DNA of 44,717 nt, from NCBI GenBank assembly GCA_905234565.1, contig CAJOHW010000008.1, positions 847 to 45,563 of the forward strand. The letters run 5' to 3'. The stretch comes from an uncultured Oscillibacter sp. Its GTDB lineage: Bacteria > Bacillota > Clostridia > Oscillospirales > Oscillospiraceae. The stretch's first letter is position 1. Each line of letters begins with the position of its first letter. Both the position numbers and the translations under genes were made by a program. Under the pieces are notes generated by a model. It was not told the origin of the DNA. It ran no database searches and saw only the letters and a list, made by a program, of their open reading frames with translations. Positions 40,400-44,717 of the stretch are shown in pieces.

Positions 40400-41403
40400 G
40401 CCGCCGGACCTCCTGTCTCCGCCTGGGAGAACCGGAGCCGGGGGTCGATCCGGGCATTCACCAGATCCGCCGCGGTCCCCGCCAGGGCCACCCAAAAGGC
40501 CAGCATCACCACAATGGCCTGGACCACCGGGTAATCCCGGTTTCCGATGGAGGCTACCAGCATCCGGCCCAGGCCCGGGATCCCGAAAACCTGCTCCACC
40601 ACAATGCCCCCCGCCACGATCTCCGCCATGGTCTGGGCCAGGAAGGACACCACCGGGGGCAGGGCGTTTCGCAGTACGTGCCGCCGCAGCACCGCCCCCC
40701 GGCCCTGTCCCCGGGACAGGGCCGTGCGCACATAGTCCCTGCGCAGTTCGCTGGTGATCACGCCCCGCAGCATCCGCACAGTCATGGCGGTGCGGGGAAT
40801 GGCGATGGACAGCGCGGCGAAAAACAGGTGCCGCGCCGCCTGCCGGGGGTGGTCCAGGCCGGGAAAGGCCCCGGGGGTAAAGAGTTTCAGGGCAATGCCA
40901 AAGACGTAGGACAGCAGGATCCCGGTGAAAAACGGGGGCACCGCCATGCAGAACTGGTTAAAGGCCGTGTGCAGACCGTCCAGGGGACCGCCCTCCAAGC
41001 GGGCGGACAGCAGTCCCAGGGGCAGGGACAACGCCGCAATCAACGCGAAGCTCAGGCCGCTGAGGGCAAGGGTCACAGCGGCCTTTCCCGCCAGCAGTTC
41101 CCCCACTCCCTGCCGGTAGGACAGGGACGTGCCCAGATCCCCCGTGAAGAAGCCCAAAAGCCAGGACCCGTACCGGGCCAGAAGGGGACGGTCCAGGCCC
41201 ATCTCCGCCTCTAAGGCCGCCGCCTGTTCCGAGGTGCCCTGGGTACCGAGACGGAGGCTGGCCGCGCTGCCGGAGATGGCCGAAAAGGCCCCGAAGGCCA
41301 GGAAGGACACCGCCAGCATGGTCACCAGCAAAGCCCCCAGCCGCCGCAGAACATATCCTCCGGCCCGTCCCCCCTCCCGGGCCTTGATAAGATGGATCCT
41401 CAC
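40396..41403 (-). CDS. ABC transporter permease, OppB/DppB/NikB type
   Basis: A 335-residue permease starting at GTG 41403. Features: N-terminal helix (LLVTMLAVSFLAFGAF), AEMGLDRPLLARYGSWLLGF, FFTGDLGTSLSYRQGV, and the coupling loop DYVRTALSRGQGRGAVLRRH followed by VLRNALPPVVSFLAQ and VEQVFGIPGLGRMLV, all typical of OppB-type permeases. It starts 5 bases after the binding-protein stop codon. The longer frame upstream is shadow. Confidence 0.93.
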   Translation of the reverse strand: MRIHLIKAREGGRAGGYVLRRLGALLVTMLAVSFLAFGAFSAISGSAASLRLGTQGTSEQAAALEAEMGLDRPLLARYGSWLLGFFTGDLGTSLSYRQGVGELLAGKAAVTLALSGLSFALIAALSLPLGLLSARLEGGPLDGLHTAFNQFCMAVPPFFTGILLSYVFGIALKLFTPGAFPGLDHPRQAARHLFFAALSIAIPRTAMTVRMLRGVITSELRRDYVRTALSRGQGRGAVLRRHVLRNALPPVVSFLAQTMAEIVAGGIVVEQVFGIPGLGRMLVASIGNRDYPVVQAIVVMLAFWVALAGTAADLVNARIDPRLRFSQAETGGPAA

Positions 41404-41407
41404 GGGT

Positions 41408-42931
41408 TTACTCCGCCCAGTACAGGGTGGAGAGGTCCAGGGCGTAGATGGGATAGAACTGGAGGCCCTGGAGCCCTTTGCGCACCGCCACCAGATCCGC
41501 CATGTCCTGCAAGTACACGTTGGCGGCGTTTTCCGCCAGGTTCCGCTCCATCTCCCGGTAGATGGCGGTCTGCTCGGCGTCATCGTAGGCGCTCTGGGCG
41601 GCGGCAAAGAGGGCGTCATAGGCGGCGCTGTGGTAGTTGATGAAGTTGTTCCCCGCCGTGGAGACGAAGCGTTCCAGCAGGGCCCGGGCGGTCATGTTGG
41701 CGGCGTCCACGCCGATGACGGTGGACTCGAAATTCCGGCCCTGGTACACGTCTTCCAGCCACGCGCCCCACTCCACCGGCACAATCTCCGCCTGTACGCC
41801 CACCTCTTCCAGCTGGGCCGCCAGCACCTGGGCGGTGTCCACATGGGGCTGGTAGTTGGAGGGCACGGTGATGGTCATGGAGAAGCCGTCAGGATATCCG
41901 GCCTCGGCAAGCAGGGCCTTGGCCTTTTCCGTGTCGTGGGGGTACAGGTCCGCCAGGGACGGATCGTAGTATTTCCCGAAGGCGGGATACATACTGGACC
42001 CAATGGGGAAACCGTAGCCGTCAAAGGCCAGATCCAGCAGGGCATCCACATCCACGGCGTAGCACAGGGCCTGCCGGACCCGCACGTCATTGAAGGGCTC
42101 CACGGCGTTATTGAGGTACAAAGCCTGGACAAGGTTCATATACCCCTCCGCCGCTAAAAAGTCCTCCGGCAGCTGGGCGGCCTGGGTACGGGTCAGATGG
42201 GCGAACAGGTCCACGGCCCCGGCCTGGATCCCTAAGAGAATGCTGTCCGCGTTTTCAAAGATCCGGTAGGTCACCCGTTCCAGGGCGGGGAGATCCCCCC
42301 AGTAGCCGTCGTAGCGCTCCAAGATCACGGACTCCTGGGCGGTACGGGAGACGAAGCGGAAGGGCCCCGTGCCGATGGGCTGGGTGTCCTGGTCCGCGTA
42401 ATCCGCCGGAAGCACGGCGGCGGTGAGATAGGACAAAAACTCCGGAGAGGGCTCCGACAGCGTCAGCACCAGAGTGGCGGCGTCGGGGGTTTCCACAGAG
42501 GCAATGGCGGACAGAGCGGCCACCGCCGCCACATCCGCCTCCTGGGGGTCCGCCAGGCGCAGCAGGGACCAGGCCGCGTCCCCCGCCGTCACGGGACTGC
42601 CGTCATGGAAGGTGATGCCCTGGCGGATATGGAAGGTATAGGTCAGATGGTCGTCGGACAGCTCCCAGCTCTCCGCCACGGCGGGGATCAGTTCCCCCTC
42701 CGGCGAGGGCTTCACCAGGCCCTCAAACACGTTGAACAGCACTTCCCGGGTGCCCGCCGCCACGGTCTTGTGGGGGTCCAGGGTGTCGTCCAGGTCCTGG
42801 GCGATGCCCACCCTCAGCTCATTGGAGGCGGGGGCGGGGTCCTGGGGGGCGGGGGCTTGCGTACCGCCTCCGCAGCCCGGGAGTGCGGCGCACACCAGCG
42901 CCAGGGCCAGTGCCAGCAGTTTCTTCCTCAT
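41408..42931 (-). CDS. ABC transporter substrate-binding lipoprotein, family 5 (peptide/nickel)
   Basis: A 507-residue lipoprotein: signal peptide MRKKLLALALALVCA, lipobox LPGC with Cys20, Pro/Ala linker, then the SBP family 5 fold with LDPHKTVAAGTREVLFNVFE, AESWELSDDHLTYTFHIRQ, ITFHDGSPVTAGD and IGTGPFRFV. Family members bind di- or oligopeptides, nickel chelates or sugars; ligand is unknown. It is the first gene of a five-gene transporter operon with a good promoter at 43085. Confidence 0.94.
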   Translation of the reverse strand: MRKKLLALALALVCAALPGCGGGTQAPAPQDPAPASNELRVGIAQDLDDTLDPHKTVAAGTREVLFNVFEGLVKPSPEGELIPAVAESWELSDDHLTYTFHIRQGITFHDGSPVTAGDAAWSLLRLADPQEADVAAVAALSAIASVETPDAATLVLTLSEPSPEFLSYLTAAVLPADYADQDTQPIGTGPFRFVSRTAQESVILERYDGYWGDLPALERVTYRIFENADSILLGIQAGAVDLFAHLTRTQAAQLPEDFLAAEGYMNLVQALYLNNAVEPFNDVRVRQALCYAVDVDALLDLAFDGYGFPIGSSMYPAFGKYYDPSLADLYPHDTEKAKALLAEAGYPDGFSMTITVPSNYQPHVDTAQVLAAQLEEVGVQAEIVPVEWGAWLEDVYQGRNFESTVIGVDAANMTARALLERFVSTAGNNFINYHSAAYDALFAAAQSAYDDAEQTAIYREMERNLAENAANVYLQDMADLVAVRKGLQGLQFYPIYALDLSTLYWAE

Positions 42932-43020
42932 GATGATCGTTTCTCCTTTCCATCACTGCCGCTCCTCTCATAATTCGGAGGGCTGGTCAGTGTGTCCCCA
43001 TAGCCGGAAGGTACGCCGTC

Positions 43021-43041
43021 TTTTGGCGCGATACGCCAAAA
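43021..43041. promoter_or_regulatory. palindrome in the transporter operon leader
   Basis: TTTTGGCG (43021-43028) and CGCCAAAA (43034-43041) form a perfect inverted repeat with a 5-base centre, about 40 bases downstream of the predicted transcription start. It may be an operator or an RNA hairpin. Confidence 0.5.
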
Positions 43042-43084
43042 CGGGCGGGAAGCGTGATTTTTTTCACAATCCCCGCAGGATGGT

Positions 43085-43113
43085 ATTGTACACGAAAGGA
43101 ACGCAAATTGCAA
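43085..43113 (-). promoter_or_regulatory. SigA promoter of the transporter operon
   Basis: On the minus strand TTGCAA (43108-43113) and TACAAT (43085-43090) are 17 bases apart. It lies 10 bases from the first 70-bp tandem repeat unit. Confidence 0.75.
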
Positions 43114-43123
43114 GTCCTGGCCG

Positions 43124-43333
43124 GTCCTTGGCGGACGGCCAACTCGCTCTATAAGCTGCTCTCGTCCCAGCTTTCTGCGACGGCAACGAAAGCGTCCTGG
43201 GCGGACGGTCAACTCGCTCTATAAGTTGTTCGTGTCCGGGGCTTCTGCGACGGCAACGGAGGCGTCCTTGGCGGACGGCCAACTCGCTCTATAAGCTGCT
43301 CTTATCCCAGCTTTCTGCGACGGCAACGCAGGC
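43124..43333. repeat. three 70-bp tandem repeats
   Basis: Units start at 43124, 43194 and 43264, each with GTCCTTGGCGGACGGCCAAC (unit 2 has small changes), then TCGCTCTATAAG and CTTCTGCGACGGCAACG. Units 1 and 3 contain the perfect inverted repeats TTGGC/GCCAA and AAGCTG/CAGCTT; unit 1 also has CTTTC/GAAAG. The 70-base period is not a multiple of three, so the array is not a protein repeat. Confidence 0.9.
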
Positions 43334-43367
43334 GGCATGGGATCGGCTTCTCCCGGCCCCGAAATGA

Positions 43368-43397
43368 TTGACAAAAGACCGCCGCCGCTGGTATAAT
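43368..43397 (+). promoter_or_regulatory. SigA promoter of the diguanylate cyclase gene
   Basis: A perfect TTGACA (43368-43373) and a perfect TATAAT (43392-43397) are 18 bases apart, about 70 bases before the gene. Confidence 0.85.
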
Positions 43398-43466
43398 AGG
43401 ACAATAATGTGCGGGGACGGGCCCGGAATCCGCCCGGTCCCACAAATCGAATGCGGGGAATGCGGT

Positions 43467-44717
43467 ATGGCGATGAAAAAAATCCTGATTGTGGACGACG
43501 CCGCGTTTATGCGCACGGCGGTGGAGGCGATGCTCTCCGGCAGCTATGAGACGGTGAGCGCCGCCAGCGTGGAGGAGGCGGCGGCGCTGTTTGAAAAGCT
43601 CCAGCCGGATCTGGTGCTGACGGACCTGGTTATGCCAGGGCAGAGCGGGTTAGACCTTCAGCGCCTCCTGCGCCAGCGCTATGGGGACGATATCCCGATC
43701 ATCTTCATGTCCGCCGACGAGGACGAGGAGAACGAGATCCGGAGCCTGGAAAGCGGGGCCATGGACTTTATCCGCAAGCCTTTCAAGAAAGAAGTGCTGC
43801 TGCGGCGGGTGGGGAATCTGATGCGGCGCATGGAGGAGATCGAGCGTCTGCGGATGGTGGCGGAGACGGACCCCATGACCGGGCTTTTGAACAAGGCCCA
43901 CGCCCAGCAGGTATTGCGGAATCTCTGTACCCGGGCCACGGGCACGCTCATGATGGTGGACCTGGACAGCTTCAAGCTGGTCAACGACCTCTACGGCCAC
44001 GCCATGGGGGACCAGGTGCTGATCCGGTTCGCGGAGATTCTCCGGGGGGCTATCCGGGCCACGGACATTGCCGGACGCATGGGCGGGGACGAGTTCATCG
44101 CCTTCTGTCAGGATGTGCGGGACGAGGGCATCTTGCAGGACAAGACCCGGCGCATCAACGAGCAGATTCTCTCCGCCGCCCGGGAGCTGATGGGGGAGGA
44201 TATGAACATCCCCCTGGGGGCCTCCGTAGGCGCGGTGCTGGTGCCGGAGGAGGGTACCAATTTCTCCGACCTCTATGCCAAGGCAGACAAGGCCCTCTAT
44301 GAGGTCAAGCGCAACGGCAAGCACGGCTGCGCCGTCTATCACGGAACTGCCGCCAAGCAGGAAGTGTCTACGCCTTACAGCGCCACCCTCACCGGGGCTA
44401 AGAAGATCTTAGGGGAGCGGAACCGGCCCAAGGGGGCCTATGAGGTGGGCTTTGAGCAGTTCCAGTGCATTTACCGCTTCCTGGCCCGGTGCATTGAGAT
44501 CTACCACCATCCGGTGGACTTTGCCATTTTCTCTCTGACTGCCCCGGACTGTCCGGAGGAGACGATTGCCCTGTTCGGGGAGATGCTGGGCCGGTCCCTG
44601 CGCCGCAGCGACGTGTTCACCCGCAGCGGGAAGAACCAGTATCTGGTGCTGCTGCCGGAGACGGTGGGGGAGAACGCCGCCCTGGTGCTGCGCCGCATCG
44701 CCAACAACTGGAAAAGC
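43467..44717 (+). CDS. response regulator with GGDEF diguanylate cyclase domain (3' end outside the window)
   Basis: 417 codons are visible and the frame is still open at the edge. The REC receiver domain has the acidic pair in KILIVDDAAFMR (Asp10, Asp11), the phosphorylation site Asp53 in LVLTDLVMPG, Ser in IIFMSAD and Lys104 in FIRKPFKKE. The GGDEF domain follows: AETDPMTGLLNKAHAQQVL, MMVDLDSFKLVNDLYGHAMG and an intact GGDEF at residues 206-210, with an RxxD inhibitory site (RATD) five residues before it. So it should make cyclic di-GMP under control of a kinase and feedback. After about residue 295 a further domain begins that looks like a second, degenerate GGDEF-like fold; it is cut off. 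No sensor kinase is in view. Confidence 0.92.
   Translation, partial: MAMKKILIVDDAAFMRTAVEAMLSGSYETVSAASVEEAAALFEKLQPDLVLTDLVMPGQSGLDLQRLLRQRYGDDIPIIFMSADEDEENEIRSLESGAMDFIRKPFKKEVLLRRVGNLMRRMEEIERLRMVAETDPMTGLLNKAHAQQVLRNLCTRATGTLMMVDLDSFKLVNDLYGHAMGDQVLIRFAEILRGAIRATDIAGRMGGDEFIAFCQDVRDEGILQDKTRRINEQILSAARELMGEDMNIPLGASVGAVLVPEEGTNFSDLYAKADKALYEVKRNGKHGCAVYHGTAAKQEVSTPYSATLTGAKKILGERNRPKGAYEVGFEQFQCIYRFLARCIEIYHHPVDFAIFSLTAPDCPEETIALFGEMLGRSLRRSDVFTRSGKNQYLVLLPETVGENAALVLRRIANNWKS

Noticed and set aside
43124-43333. CRISPR array
   Set aside because: Units are directly adjacent and nearly identical along their whole length, with no unique spacers, and no cas genes are nearby.
43064-43516. 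Minus-strand ORFs repeating RAAYRASWPSAKD-like peptides over the 70-bp array
   Set aside because: The period of 70 is not divisible by three, so the same peptide appears in different frames; this is a DNA repeat, not a protein.

Overview
The window looks like chromosomal DNA from a high-GC, spore-forming, anaerobic gut Clostridium of the Oscillospiraceae type (Flavonifractor, Intestinimonas or Oscillibacter relatives). The evidence is an hbd-bcd-etfB-etfA butyrate-type cluster, an alpha/beta small acid-soluble spore protein, Gram-positive signals (tig-clpP-clpX-lon-ysxC order, SigA promoters, AGGAGG ribosome sites, T-box-like leader, SLH and LysM wall proteins) and strong GC bias at third codon positions. 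The genus is inference; no rRNA gene is present.

Layout. 1-3351 (+): end of a 3-hydroxyacyl-CoA dehydrogenase gene, acyl-CoA dehydrogenase, etfB and an etfA broken by a frameshift. 3415-4404: a HicAB toxin-antitoxin pair and a small membrane protein. 4549-11081 (-): protein quality control (ysxC, lon, clpX, clpP, tig). 11223-16363 (-): phosphoesterase, thrC, yraN, rnhB, rbgA, lepB, rplS. 16480-17122: an internally deleted RelB-like antitoxin and a spore protein gene. 17314-21413 (-): BMP-family lipoprotein, secreted 5'-nucleotidase with LysM, DUF3783 protein, Nudix hydrolase. 21622-25739: small membrane protein, CAP/LysM protein (-), then ftsE-ftsX and an M23 murein hydrolase with coiled coil (+). 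25812-29683 (-): overlapping operon mtaB-yfbR-dam-cysteine desulfurase. 29996-32110 (+): SLH-GH25 lysozyme. 32230-33525: two TIR-domain proteins and a tiny sense/antisense peptide locus. 33554-36640 (+): leucine genes leuC and a fused leuD-leuB behind a T-box-like terminator. 36713-36797 (-): tRNA-Leu(UAG). 36860-42931 (-): ABC peptide/nickel-type transporter operon plus a DUF3810 protein. 43124-43333: three 70-bp tandem repeats. 43467-end (+): response regulator-diguanylate cyclase, cut by the window edge.

Most unusual content. (1) At 33242-33525 a 25-codon ORF lies between convergent promoters, overlaps a terminator, and is bracketed by inverted repeats; its antisense promoter shares a 42-bp repeat (35 of 42 identical) with the promoter of the adjacent TIR pair. 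This resembles a type I toxin-antitoxin locus next to a possible TIR defence pair. (2) A family of about 80-bp interspersed intergenic repeats with four clear copies and one partial copy. (3) A LeuD-LeuB fusion. (4) A T-box-like antiterminator/terminator with apparently no room for a normal Stem I. (5) Two separate lesions in the electron-transfer operon.

Working picture: housekeeping operons (proteolysis, ribosome assembly, secretion, division, envelope hydrolases, leucine and threonine synthesis, butyrate-type beta-oxidation reversal) are separated by small accessory insertions such as HicAB, the antitoxin remnant, the TIR/peptide island and the repeats. All names come from reading motifs by eye; no database search was run.
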